DNA from: Lachnospiraceae bacterium
GTDB taxonomy: Bacteria; Bacillota; Clostridia; Lachnospirales; Lachnospiraceae
Length of the DNA: 45,123 nt
Direction of reading: 5' to 3'
Assembly: GCA_024698715.1 (NCBI GenBank)
Contig: JAILRA010000096.1
Span: forward strand, 1-45,123
The position numbers and the translations under genes were made by a program. Positions 33,628 through 42,584 of this stretch are shown in pieces; position 1 is the first letter of the stretch; each line of letters starts with the position of its first letter. The notes beneath the pieces are model-generated. The model ran no database searches. It was not told the origin of the DNA and saw nothing but the letters and a program-made list of their open reading frames with translations.

Positions 33628-35442
33628 CTAATTCAGCTGCAAACCGTTTTCATCGGAAAGTTTTCCGAAGTATTCCGAATGCGCAGCAATGTATTCTTCG
33701 TTAAATGCACTGTCTCCGCCCTGATGAAGAGTCGAGATATATGTATGTGCGAGGCTCGCCGTTGCGGGATTTACTCTTGCGACTATCGCCACACCGATAT
33801 TGGAACAGATATCCGCGATCCTCTCCAGATTGGATAAGATATCCAGAAATACGATTCCCGCACGAACTGAACAGTTGCCTTCTCTGAGTCTTGAAAGATG
33901 ATTGTCGTGAAGCATGTTCACAAGATCGTCCATAACTTCTTCCAGAGGTTCGATATGTCTTGCCGCTTCTATGTCTCTTCTTTCAAACGCAATAACCGTA
34001 TGATCAAGGATCTTTTTCGTAAGATCAAATGCCACACTCAGTTCCGAAAGCGCCTGCTCACTGAATACGGTGTCGTCATCAAAAAGTTCCTTTGCATTAT
34101 CCGCAATCTTTACCGCATGGTCACCCAGACGTTCAAATTCCTTTACGACCTTATGGTATTCCGTCATGATACGAACATGCACATCCTCATTCACATGAGG
34201 TGACAGATCGATAAGGTATGTATCCACACAGTCGGTCAGATGGTCGATATTTTCTTCCTCTTCATTTATCTCGTCAAAGATCTTCTCGTCGAATTTCTCA
34301 AGGATGCCCATTGACTTTTCTATATTGGAGATAGAGGAATGGAGCATCACATCCAGACACTCGTAACAGCTTCCGAATGCGATCGCGGGTGTATTAAAGA
34401 ACACAGGGTTTAAGGCTGCGATCTTTTCATCATATTTACCTGCGGGTTTTGCTTCGTCTTTAACGATCTTGCGGCTGACATTTCCCAGTAATTTCATGAA
34501 AGGAAGAATAATCAAAGCGCATGCCAGGTTAAATACCGTATTGGTGTTCGCTATCGAACCGGAAGTCATTCTCATATCCCATAATCTTTCAAGGAATCCG
34601 AGTCTGTGTACGATGAAGATCACAATGATAACAAGAAAGGTCTTCGCAAGGTTGTACATAATGTTTACGAGACCGACACGTTTCGAATCGTTTTTGGCTC
34701 CGATCGAGCATACAATCGCGGTAGTTACGCAGTCGCCGAGATATACGCCCACGATTATGACATAGGCAACCTTAAACGGAATATCGCCTGCAGTGGAGAT
34801 TGCCTGCAAAATACCGATCGTAGCCGATGAGGACTGCAGAGCAAATGCAACGCCCGCACCTACCACATATCCGAGAACGGGATTGTTTCCCAGACCCATA
34901 AAGAGTTTGTCTATAATACCGCTTTCCTTAAGTACGCCTACGGCGGCCGTCATATTCAAGAGACCTGTGAAAAGAATACCGAATCCGACAGCAATATTAC
35001 CGATATTGTCGGATTTTTTGAATTTAAAGAACATTATCAGCGCAACACCCAAAATAAGTGCTATCGGCGCCAATGTTGAAGGCTGGAAAAATTTAAGAAC
35101 AACCGAAGCATCACCGCTCACATCCAGAAGTCTGATGATCTGTCCGGTTACAGTGGTACCTAAATTTGCACCTACGATAATACCAAGTGACTGGTTTAAA
35201 GAAATAATACCCGCTGCCACAAGGCCGGAGGTAATAACTATGGTCGCCGTCGAAGACTGGATGACCGCCGTAACGAGCAGACCGAGAATAAACGCTTTGA
35301 GCGGATTGTCGGTAACTTTTCCCATGATTACCTTAAGTGTACCGGATTGTCCTTCCTTTAGGCTGTTGCCCATAAGGCGCATACCGTAAAGGAAAAGAGC
35401 CAGACCGCCAAGCAGTGATATCAGATTGAAAACATAGTTCAT
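33628..35442 (-). CDS. Na+/phosphate cotransporter with PhoU-like domain
   Basis: 604 aa of the NptA/YjbB type. The membrane half has about eight to ten segments in two repeats, each with the family's QSS motif: VIQSSTATIVITSGL (Q62) and ALQSSSATIGILQAI (Q203). GANLGTTVTGQIIRL (91-105) is typical. After residue 340 the protein is soluble and helical, with two PhoU-like three-helix repeats (for example YHKVVKEFERLGDHAVKIADNAKELF, then LDILSNLERIADICSNIGVAIVARV), which carry the E/D-x-x-x-D metal-binding pattern. Members move phosphate with Na+, inward or outward; PhoU-type tails usually regulate by phosphate state. The gene heads a unit with the cyclohydrolase and transformylase genes. Confidence 0.92.
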   Translation of the reverse strand: MNYVFNLISLLGGLALFLYGMRLMGNSLKEGQSGTLKVIMGKVTDNPLKAFILGLLVTAVIQSSTATIVITSGLVAAGIISLNQSLGIIVGANLGTTVTGQIIRLLDVSGDASVVLKFFQPSTLAPIALILGVALIMFFKFKKSDNIGNIAVGFGILFTGLLNMTAAVGVLKESGIIDKLFMGLGNNPVLGYVVGAGVAFALQSSSATIGILQAISTAGDIPFKVAYVIIVGVYLGDCVTTAIVCSIGAKNDSKRVGLVNIMYNLAKTFLVIIVIFIVHRLGFLERLWDMRMTSGSIANTNTVFNLACALIILPFMKLLGNVSRKIVKDEAKPAGKYDEKIAALNPVFFNTPAIAFGSCYECLDVMLHSSISNIEKSMGILEKFDEKIFDEINEEEENIDHLTDCVDTYLIDLSPHVNEDVHVRIMTEYHKVVKEFERLGDHAVKIADNAKELFDDDTVFSEQALSELSVAFDLTKKILDHTVIAFERRDIEAARHIEPLEEVMDDLVNMLHDNHLSRLREGNCSVRAGIVFLDILSNLERIADICSNIGVAIVARVNPATASLAHTYISTLHQGGDSAFNEEYIAAHSEYFGKLSDENGLQLN

Positions 35443-35638
35443 CGTGCTGTCCTCTGTAATGCATAAAAAACATGCACTACCGAATTTATATTATGTAAAC
35501 CAAGTGGGAACCGGACCGTTTTTATACAAGCCCACACCTATAAAGTTTACTATATATCGAAAATAAAAGAAATCGTTAAAATGTTGAATTCAATATCGGA
35601 ATTCACCCGAAAATCCGTCTTTATACACAAATGCCCCA

Positions 35639-38374
35639 TTATAATTTCAGCGGGTCAAAAGTATCGCTTTCGTATCCGTATCTCTTTATCAGCAGACGTG
35701 TTTCCTCTTCCAGCTTAAGAATGGGCTTTGGCTGAGGATGACCGATGAAAAATCCCTGAACCAGGTCCACTCCCAGTCTTATGACGGTTCTTAATTCCTC
35801 TTTGGTCTCAACTCCCTCCGCCAATACTTTTACATTGTTTCTTCCGGCATAATCAATGATGCTGCTGACAAAATGCCTCTTTTGAGGATTGGAATCAATA
35901 TTTTCAATCAGCATATGGTCGATCTTGACATATTTGGGATTGTACCTGATAAGATTGTTCGCATTTGAATAGCCGCTTCCGTAATCATCGAGCGCCACTT
36001 CTATATTGAGTCCGTCATATTCGTCTCTTCTCGCCGTAAGAGCCTCATCACTGAATTCCGACTGTTCGGTAAATTCAACCACGATCTTTCCGCCGTGATT
36101 CTTTAATCTCAGAATGATATTGATTGAATCTTCACCCTTTAACTGACAGGAAGGCAGGCTGTTAATAAACACCTTAGCATCCGCGAAGTTTTCGGGACTC
36201 TTCTCTATTATGTCCAAAACACCGTTAAACGTACACTTTTCCACATCATAAAGTCTGCCCAGATGCTCCGCGCATTTAATGATCTCCAAAGGAACGAGCT
36301 TTGTCGCTCCCTCATAGCGCATAAGTGCCTCATAACCGTATATTTTCACACTTCTCACATCAACTATGGGCTGGAAATAATATGTTAGGAGCGAATCGTC
36401 AAGTATCTTTTGAACTTCCGAACATTTAAGGATCATTTCCTCGGGCATATTGACGACTTCAGTCGTATCCTGCCTGCTCATTTTCTTTACGTGGTTCTTG
36501 GCGTTTACGGTACGGTTAATCAGGAAGTCCGGGTTTGCAAGTTCGCCTCTGGCTCCCTGTCTCATTATATGATGTATCTGAATGTATCTGGTATTGCCTT
36601 CGGAATCCTTGTACGCAATTCCGTTTTCGGAAACAGCCGAGATGATATCCTCGTATCTTTCTTCGCAGTCATCGTCAACCATGCCGATCAGGAATTCATC
36701 GTTTCCTATACGTGCGCAGATTTCGTCATCGCGGGTATTGGAAGAAACGAATCTCGCCAGAGCATGAATCGCACTGTCTCCGACCATACGGGAAAGATCA
36801 TTGTTTATGGCACTGAGATTATCTATATCGAAAGCAATTATCGCAACGCTTCTTTCATCGTTTATCCTGACGCTTTCAAGTGCGGAAAGTCCCTGATGGA
36901 ATCCTCTGTAGTTATAAAGACCGGTGTCTTTGTCACGGACCTGCTCGGCTTTGATCCTTGAGAGCAATCCTGTCATAACCTTTTGTCTGTAAAATGCTTC
37001 AATGCCCTGATTGACATTTCTCATCCAGATCCTGTAGGTTTCGTTGTAAATTTTTATTTCTCTTCCCGGATTAAATACCGCATACCCGAAACAGGTGTCT
37101 TCGAAAAACATGGGTGTGAAAATAAATGTTGTGGGATAATCCCTTTCTTCGTAAAGATCCGGAAGCATAAGATAAGTATCGAACTGTCTGTCAAAATCCA
37201 CACTGTTTGTCTGGCTCAAAAAGCCGTCGGATTCGCATTTTATGACCAGATTCATTTTGGATGAATATCCGACTCTGCGGGCATTGTCACCAATAAATAA
37301 TTCAGGATCGAGAAAGCTGTCATTCATGCAAATGTAAAACTTATCGAAAGGTTTGATCTGATAAGAATACTTTGCGATAACTTCGTAAAACTTACCGAAA
37401 TCGTTCTGGCAGAACATATCCTCAATGATATGATTGAAATCCGAGTAAAAGCTCACTTCGGAATTATCCGTTTTCCATGTATCCCTGTTGATCTTTTTGC
37501 TCGTAAGCACATAATCGCCGCATCCGCAGCTTCCGCCTTTTAAGATCGGAGTATCGAGTATAACTTCTTCAAGTTCGGTATTTGTGATCTTCTCATAAAG
37601 CCTGTTAAAGCAGAGTTTCCCGAAACTGTCGGCAGGGATCATTGCCGATGTGAGCGGAACGGGCGAGAGTCTTCCTTCAATGGAGGAATCGTAGCCTGCT
37701 ATCGCTATGTCATTGGGAATATTGTATCCGTATTCGGAAAGTCTTACGGCTACGCCGATGGCCATATAATCGTTTGCACAGAGTACGGCCTCAGGCATAT
37801 CGTCTTTATTTTCGTAAAGGTAATCGGCAAATTCATGACCGCTGTTATACCAGTAGTTGCCGTGTTTTATCCTGTCTTCTCTGACGGAAAGGCCCGCTTC
37901 CTTCATGGCATCAAGATATGCATTGAATCTCGCAACAGAATGGGGATGACCTTCTTTACCTCCGAGAAATGCGATATCCTTATATCCGTGATCTTTGATA
38001 AGGTGCTCGGCGATCTTCTTAAACGGTGTATAGTGATCCATCAGAATGTAATCAAAATAATCGTTTGCTTTGTCAGCGACCAAAACGGGACCGTCAAACT
38101 GTTCTTTTACACTTTGCAGCAGCCTGTCCTCAAGCCCCGGCGTAAGCAGGGTATCAAGAAGAATCAGCAGTCCGTCGAATTCACTGTACTGGATCAGCGA
38201 AAAAATATTGGAATCGCCGATATCCCTTAATTCCGTGTCCTGATATTTCAGGTACATGGAAAAAATACATACATCAAAATCCTTTGAGTATGCTTCATTT
38301 ATAAATGCGGTCATAATCCGCTTTTGAGTATTCTCATCCAACTGTGCCAGAAGCACTCCCAGACGTCTTCTCAT
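35639..38374 (-). CDS. LacI-type sensor fused to degenerate GGDEF and intact EAL domain
   Basis: 911 aa, predicted cytoplasmic (no signal peptide or membrane segment). Residues 1-285 match the sugar-binding core of LacI-family repressors (MRRRLGVLLAQLDENTQKRI, AVLCANDYMAIGVAVRL, IPNDIAIAGYDSS) but lack the helix-turn-helix. A CGCG motif (283-286) and a GAF-like stretch (about 300-470) follow. The GGDEF domain (about 480-630) reads GNDEF (557-561), so cyclase activity is doubtful. The EAL domain (about 650-900) keeps every catalytic residue I can place: E682, N738, E767, D796-D797, K817, E853 and Q873. It is therefore probably a c-di-GMP phosphodiesterase controlled by a small cytoplasmic ligand, perhaps a sugar. 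It has its own promoter. Confidence 0.9.
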   Translation of the reverse strand: MRRRLGVLLAQLDENTQKRIMTAFINEAYSKDFDVCIFSMYLKYQDTELRDIGDSNIFSLIQYSEFDGLLILLDTLLTPGLEDRLLQSVKEQFDGPVLVADKANDYFDYILMDHYTPFKKIAEHLIKDHGYKDIAFLGGKEGHPHSVARFNAYLDAMKEAGLSVREDRIKHGNYWYNSGHEFADYLYENKDDMPEAVLCANDYMAIGVAVRLSEYGYNIPNDIAIAGYDSSIEGRLSPVPLTSAMIPADSFGKLCFNRLYEKITNTELEEVILDTPILKGGSCGCGDYVLTSKKINRDTWKTDNSEVSFYSDFNHIIEDMFCQNDFGKFYEVIAKYSYQIKPFDKFYICMNDSFLDPELFIGDNARRVGYSSKMNLVIKCESDGFLSQTNSVDFDRQFDTYLMLPDLYEERDYPTTFIFTPMFFEDTCFGYAVFNPGREIKIYNETYRIWMRNVNQGIEAFYRQKVMTGLLSRIKAEQVRDKDTGLYNYRGFHQGLSALESVRINDERSVAIIAFDIDNLSAINNDLSRMVGDSAIHALARFVSSNTRDDEICARIGNDEFLIGMVDDDCEERYEDIISAVSENGIAYKDSEGNTRYIQIHHIMRQGARGELANPDFLINRTVNAKNHVKKMSRQDTTEVVNMPEEMILKCSEVQKILDDSLLTYYFQPIVDVRSVKIYGYEALMRYEGATKLVPLEIIKCAEHLGRLYDVEKCTFNGVLDIIEKSPENFADAKVFINSLPSCQLKGEDSINIILRLKNHGGKIVVEFTEQSEFSDEALTARRDEYDGLNIEVALDDYGSGYSNANNLIRYNPKYVKIDHMLIENIDSNPQKRHFVSSIIDYAGRNNVKVLAEGVETKEELRTVIRLGVDLVQGFFIGHPQPKPILKLEEETRLLIKRYGYESDTFDPLKL

Positions 38375-38418
38375 AGCTCACCCGAACACATATTTTTCCC
38401 TTTTATCACATATAGAAT

Positions 38419-38447
38419 ATTTTATCCCATAATACGACAGTATTCAA
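38419..38447 (-). promoter_or_regulatory. Predicted promoter of the LacI-GGDEF-EAL gene
   Basis: Minus-strand TTGAAT (38447-38442) and TAAAAT (38424-38419) spaced by 17 nt, the same hexamer pair and spacing as the glgP promoter. The -10 box is 44 nt before the start codon. Confidence 0.6.
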
Positions 38448-38566
38448 GATACAAGTGTGTGCTCCGGCATACAATCTTAGCGATATTTTTTGCATAAAAT
38501 ACCCATAAAAAACGCCCATGAAACGAAGTATCCCCTCTGTCGATTCACTTTGAAGAGCCCCTATGG

Positions 38567-38572
38567 TATAAT
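38567..38572 (+). promoter_or_regulatory. Extended -10 promoter of the plus-strand glycan genes
   Basis: TGGTATAAT (TATAAT at 38567-38572) is a perfect extended -10 box with a weak -35 (TTCACT, 38544-38549, 17-nt spacing). It lies 32 nt before the ATG at 38605 and diverges from the promoter of the c-di-GMP gene. Confidence 0.65.
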
Positions 38573-38604
38573 AGGCTTTGATTATTTCTATTTTGAAGGT
38601 TTTC

Positions 38605-39741
38605 ATGGAACAAAAAAACAAGATCACGAAAATCCATATAATTACCGCAGCCGCTCTGTTAATACTGCTGTTGCTCGAGTTTATCCTTCATGTCAGAACA
38701 CCGTTCATGAAGGATGATCTGTGGTATGCCACAAACCTTGTGACCGGCGAAAAAATTGCCGGCTTAAAGGACATCATTCAAAGCCAGATCTGGCATTATT
38801 TCAACTGGGGAGGACGAATAGTCAACCATGGCCTTTTGCAGGCAGTGCTCTCAAGCGGGGAAACCGGCGCAGATATCCTTAACATTCTCGCCACTCTTAT
38901 CCTCGGCTTTGCGATCTGCTCTCTCTCGGAAAGAAAAAATCCTGTTTTTTATCTTATTTCCGAAGCTCTCATAATATCATTTAACGCAAGCATACATTTT
39001 TCAATGTGCTGGGAATCGGGAAGCGTAAACTATCTTTATTCGACTTCGTGGATCCTCGCTTATGTTTTCGTCATCTTCAGGGAGCTAAAAGAAGATCCGT
39101 CCGCAGCAAACAAAAGAACATATATGCATTTTCTCATCATCCCTCTTTCTTTCATCGCGGGAATGAGTACGGAAAATATGGGACCGACCTGCTTTGTCGC
39201 AACTATTTTCACGATCGTTTATCTTTTCGTTAAAAAACGTAAAGTTCCGTTTTATCTTTATACGGGTGCTTTTTTCACACTGCTCGGAAGTGCTCTTATG
39301 ATCCTGGCTCCCGGAAACTTTGTAAGAAATGCCTTCATAGACGATACCTCGCTTAAAGACATGCTTTCTTCAAGATTCGACAACCTTATCACATCAACGG
39401 GGTCGTTTCTTTTCGTCGCATTTCTTACTGCCTTCGTGCTGACAGCCGTATACATACTCGTATTTAAGTTAAAGCCTGATGCATCTCAGATGGGCTTGCT
39501 TTTGTTTGCAATTACGGCTCAGGCAGCAATGTTTCTTTCGCCCGCTTATCCTCAGCGCGCATCGTTCGGAATAATGTGCGTACTGATAGCATATATTGTT
39601 TCGATACTTAAAAAAATATCTGACAAAGACAGCAAAGTATTATCATACATTTATATATTCTGCGCATCGGTATATATACATGCTCTGATCGTTGTTTGCA
39701 CCGATCTTGTATTCCCGCCGGTGTTGCTGAGCGAACTGTAA
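38605..39741 (+). CDS. DUF6056-like polytopic membrane protein
   Basis: 378 aa from the ATG at 38605. A GAAGG ribosome site supports this start over the TTG nine codons upstream. About ten hydrophobic segments. After TM1 comes TPFMKDDLWYATNLVTGE (about 29-46 in the shorter form), then WHYFNWGGRIVNHGLLQ (about 66-82), later CWESGSVNYLYSTSW, GMSTENMGP, and MILAPGNFVRNAF. The DD-motif, the W-G-G-R-x-x-x-H/N pattern and APGN-x-x-R are typical of DUF6056, a GT-C-like family of unknown activity that often accompanies surface-glycan genes. It is the first gene on the plus strand, divergent from the c-di-GMP gene. Confidence 0.75.
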   Translation: MEQKNKITKIHIITAAALLILLLLEFILHVRTPFMKDDLWYATNLVTGEKIAGLKDIIQSQIWHYFNWGGRIVNHGLLQAVLSSGETGADILNILATLILGFAICSLSERKNPVFYLISEALIISFNASIHFSMCWESGSVNYLYSTSWILAYVFVIFRELKEDPSAANKRTYMHFLIIPLSFIAGMSTENMGPTCFVATIFTIVYLFVKKRKVPFYLYTGAFFTLLGSALMILAPGNFVRNAFIDDTSLKDMLSSRFDNLITSTGSFLFVAFLTAFVLTAVYILVFKLKPDASQMGLLLFAITAQAAMFLSPAYPQRASFGIMCVLIAYIVSILKKISDKDSKVLSYIYIFCASVYIHALIVVCTDLVFPPVLLSEL

Positions 39742-39834
39742 ATTGAATCAATTACCTGATAAAACTAAGGATATCGCATACCGTTCAACCATTACGTTTG
39801 AGCAATACCGATATCCGGGAAAGAAATAATACAT

Positions 39835-40428
39835 ATGGACGACAAAAAGAAAAAAATAGCATATGAGATAATTGCGGTGCTGATTTCGGTCCTGCTTCTT
39901 TTGTCGTACTTCTTTTTTTACAGGAGCGTTCCGAGACTGCTTCTTCTTGTGGTTTTAAGTGCGATAACACTCATACTTCCGAAGGCATTTTCAGCTGCTT
40001 CTTTCTTAAGATGTCTTATAATTGAAGCGGCGTTTCTGCCTTATTCATCACTCGGCATTTCGCTCTCTTTACTGAAACCTTCAGTTCCTTCATTTAAGGA
40101 TTTCTTCCAGATGATCATTGCCTTTTCGTTTGTACCGGCAGTTTTCGTTCCCGTGATCGTGATCCTTTTGGCGGCATGCTCACATTTAAAGAAGGAAATC
40201 AAACCAAAAAGATACATTCCTTTTGCAGTTTTGATATTACTCAGTTTCGCTATTGCGATCTTCTTCCCTGCGATCATAAATCACGCGATTTTCGCATCGA
40301 TCTGTCTGGCGACTTTGATCGTTACGGATCTTGTCGAAGGGAAACTTATGAAGAAACGCAATCCATCATGGGAAAGCTTAATATATGTATTACTGATCAT
40401 AAAATATTTGTACGGTGTCTTAATCTGA
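39835..40428 (+). CDS. Small polytopic membrane protein, unknown
   Basis: 197 aa with five to six hydrophobic segments and short charged loops (MDDKKKKIAYE at the N-terminus, KKEIKPKRYIP near residue 120). No family recognised. It begins 93 nt after the DUF6056-like gene, with a GGGAAAG-type ribosome site. Position between a DUF6056 and a VanZ-family gene suggests an envelope role, but nothing more can be said. Codon use resembles its neighbours. Confidence 0.6.
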   Translation: MDDKKKKIAYEIIAVLISVLLLLSYFFFYRSVPRLLLLVVLSAITLILPKAFSAASFLRCLIIEAAFLPYSSLGISLSLLKPSVPSFKDFFQMIIAFSFVPAVFVPVIVILLAACSHLKKEIKPKRYIPFAVLILLSFAIAIFFPAIINHAIFASICLATLIVTDLVEGKLMKKRNPSWESLIYVLLIIKYLYGVLI

Positions 40429-40489
40429 TCAAACGCTGAACCACCCTGAAAAGCAATTCAAAATAAATAACACGATGAGAATATAATTT

Positions 40490-40963
40490 ATGAGATCGAA
40501 GAAAATAAAAACCGTACTTACGATCTTTTCCGTAACAACGATACTGACTCTTTTGTTCATCTGGGGACAGTCGGTGATCCCGAGTGCCGGATCCGCGAAA
40601 GAAAGCACTTCTGTCAAAAATGCCATTGAAGGAGTATTAAACTTCGTTGCATTAAAAGAACTGATCGTTTCGGAAAACCTCGTAAGAAAACTGGCACATA
40701 TAATCGAATATTCTTTGCTGGGACTGCAGTTTCCCGTACTTGCTGTTTTTTCCGAAAAGAAAATCGAAAGAATGGCTTTCGGAAAGATTTATCCGAAGAT
40801 AGCCCTTCTTCCGATGCTTGTTGCAGTGATCGATGAAACGATCCAGATCTTTTCATTGCGCGGAAGTCAGGTTAGCGATATCTGGATAGACTTTGCAGGG
40901 GCTACCTTTGCAATGATAATTTCGCTTTTGATCTGTCTTAAGATCCGGAAGTCTCAGAGATAA
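40490..40963 (+). CDS. VanZ-family membrane protein
   Basis: 157 aa with four hydrophobic segments. VanZ-like signature elements are present: NLVRKLAHIIEYSLLGLQF (about 63-81), matching RKxxHxxEYxxLG, and VAVIDETIQIFSLRGSQVSDIWIDFAGA (about 112-139), matching DExxQxxxxxRxxxxxDxxxDxxG. VanZ itself gives low-level teicoplanin resistance, but most relatives have no resistance role and are found near envelope or glycan genes, as here. An AT-rich hairpin (ATAAATC/GATTTAT) directly overlaps its stop region. Confidence 0.88.
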   Translation: MRSKKIKTVLTIFSVTTILTLLFIWGQSVIPSAGSAKESTSVKNAIEGVLNFVALKELIVSENLVRKLAHIIEYSLLGLQFPVLAVFSEKKIERMAFGKIYPKIALLPMLVAVIDETIQIFSLRGSQVSDIWIDFAGATFAMIISLLICLKIRKSQR

Positions 40964-40990
40964 ATCCGGAAAAGATTTATAATAATTTCT
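40962..40990 (+). terminator. Weak possible terminator after the VanZ-family gene
   Basis: ATAAATC and GATTTAT form a 7-bp stem with a 7-nt loop, followed by an A/T-rich tract with a modest number of T residues. The AT-rich stem makes termination uncertain. Confidence 0.3.
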
Positions 40991-41117
40991 TTGTTTTACC
41001 GGCTACTTTCATTTCCTGATGAGCAAAAAGGATCTTATATGTTTTGATAAATCATATCAAAAAATGTATAATGACTATTGCACTAAATATTACGCGCTTA
41101 ATCCAAGAACAGTTTAA

Positions 41118-41507
41118 AACGCGTGTAAGAAAAGGATCCCGAAGTCGGAAAACTACACGCAAAAAACGAAAGAAGCTTCAAACGCGCGTAAGAAAAAGTC
41201 CCCGAAGTCAGAAAACTACGCGCAAAAAGCCGAAGAAGCTCAAAACGCACGTAAGAAAAGGATTCAGAAGTCGGAAAACTACACGCAAAAAACGAAAGAA
41301 GCTTCAAACGCGCGTAAGAAAAAGATCCAGAAGTCAGAAAACTACGCGCAAAAAGCAGGTGGAACCTCAAACGCGCGTAAGAAAAGGATCCAGAAGTCGG
41401 AAAACTACACGCAAAAAACGAAAGAAGCTTCAAACGCGCGTAAGAAAAAGATCCAGAAGTCAGAAAACTACGCGCAAAAAGCCGAAGAAGCTTCAAACGC
41501 GCGTAAG
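41118..41507 (+). repeat. Tandem array of six exact 63-bp units (three 126-bp dimers)
   Basis: Units start at 41118, 41181, 41244, 41307, 41370 and 41433, with a 12-bp remnant at 41496. Every unit is exactly 63 bp. Odd units share GTCGGAAAACTACACGC; even units share GTCAGAAAACTACGCGC, so the true period is 126 bp. The frame starting at 41118 encodes a 21-residue repeat (NARKKKIQKSENYAQKAEEA plus S) and runs to a TAA at 41538, but TAA lies directly upstream (41115) and no start codon precedes the repeats. A second frame (ATG at 41044 to 41511) encodes a very basic Arg/Lys repeat, and the minus strand is also open. With its flanks it fills the gene-free stretch 40964-41638; the rest of that stretch, 41541-41638, is A/T-rich with a twice-repeated ACGATAAATA and no clear promoter. 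Confidence 0.9.
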
Positions 41508-41638
41508 ATGATAAAATGCAGGCAAACGGGCCGTGCGTAAGCGAAGCACATGGTGCCATGCCAAGAACGAAAAAAATATAATAATCGAACGATAAATAAA
41601 CGATAAATAAAATTCATATAATTACGGAGAACAAAAAC

Positions 41639-42583
41639 ATGATGGATAAAAATGCAAAAATATACGTTGCAGGTCATAAAGGAATGGTAGGTTCCGCGAT
41701 AGTCAGGGAACTGGAAAAACAGGGATATCACAATATTGTCAAGAGAACACATCAGGAGCTGGATCTGACAAGACAGGCTGATGTTGAAGCGTTCTTTGCT
41801 TCGGAAAAGCCCGAATATGTTTTTCTGGCAGCCGCAAAGGTCGGAGGTATTCTCGGAAACGCTACCGCGAAAGCTGATTTCATGTATATCAATATGATCC
41901 TGGAGATGAATGTCATTCACAGCGCATGGCAGAACGGGTGCAAAAAACTCGAATTTCTGGGTTCGTCCTGCATATACCCTAGAATGGCTCCGCAACCCAT
42001 GCCCGAAAGCTGTCTTCTGACATCTTCTCTCGAGCAGACCAATGAAGCTTATGCTCTGGCGAAGATCAGCGGACTTAAATACTGCGAATATCTGAACGAG
42101 CAGTACAAGACGGATTATATCAGCGTAATGCCCACCAATCTTTACGGTCCAAACGACAATTATCATCCGGAGCATTCGCATGTTCTTCCCGCTCTTATAA
42201 GGAGATTTCACGAAGCCAAGGAAGCGGGAGCAAAAAGCGTAACCTGCTGGGGCGACGGCTCACCTCTTCGCGAGTTTTTATATGTGGACGATCTCGCAAA
42301 CCTTTGCGTTTTCCTCATGAACAATTATTCGGGAAATGAAACAGTCAATGCAGGAACCGGCAAGGAATTAAGTATCAAAGAACTTACCGAACTTGTTGCA
42401 AAGGTGATCGGATACGAAGGCGAGATCCTCTGGGATACATCAAAACCCAACGGTACACCGAGAAAGCTGCTTGATGTTTCAAAAGCCACATCTCTCGGAT
42501 GGACATATAAAACGGAACTTGAAGACGGAATCAGACTTGCATACGAAGATTTCCTAAATAACCCCATGAGAGCCGAAAGATAA
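41639..42583 (+). CDS. fcl: GDP-L-fucose synthase
   Basis: Epimerises and reduces GDP-4-keto-6-deoxy-D-mannose to GDP-L-fucose with NADPH. 314 aa, normal length. SDR features: the nucleotide-binding VAGHKGMVGSAIVREL (10-25), where GHxGMVG is typical of this enzyme, and LAAAKVGGI (63-71). GSSCIYP (108-114) carries the active-site Ser and Cys. The catalytic pair is Y138 and K142 in NEAYALAKISG. The substrate region shows MPTNLYGPNDNYHPEHSHVLPALIRRFH. A GGAG-type site precedes the ATG. With gmd and manC downstream it supplies GDP-fucose for a glycan. The gene is flanked on both sides by tandem repeat arrays. Codon use matches the bulk of the window, unlike distal gmd and manC. Confidence 0.96.
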   Translation: MMDKNAKIYVAGHKGMVGSAIVRELEKQGYHNIVKRTHQELDLTRQADVEAFFASEKPEYVFLAAAKVGGILGNATAKADFMYINMILEMNVIHSAWQNGCKKLEFLGSSCIYPRMAPQPMPESCLLTSSLEQTNEAYALAKISGLKYCEYLNEQYKTDYISVMPTNLYGPNDNYHPEHSHVLPALIRRFHEAKEAGAKSVTCWGDGSPLREFLYVDDLANLCVFLMNNYSGNETVNAGTGKELSIKELTELVAKVIGYEGEILWDTSKPNGTPRKLLDVSKATSLGWTYKTELEDGIRLAYEDFLNNPMRAER

Positions 42584-42584
42584 A

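Noticed and set aside
38406-38627. 73-codon minus-strand frame in the divergent promoter region
   Set aside because: It covers both predicted promoters and the start of the DUF6056-like gene; no ribosome site and no recognisable protein.
41044-41511. 155-codon plus-strand frame encoding a very basic Arg/Lys repeat
   Set aside because: Its length comes from the 63-bp tandem array, which is open in two plus frames and one minus frame. There is no convincing ribosome site, and the Arg/Lys repeat looks like a frame shadow of the more native-looking Lys/Glu/Ala frame.
41098-41559. 153-codon minus-strand frame across the same array
   Set aside because: Same cause: repeat units of 63 bp keep any stop-free frame open. 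The peptide is a Ser/Phe/Leu repeat with no signal, motif or ribosome site.
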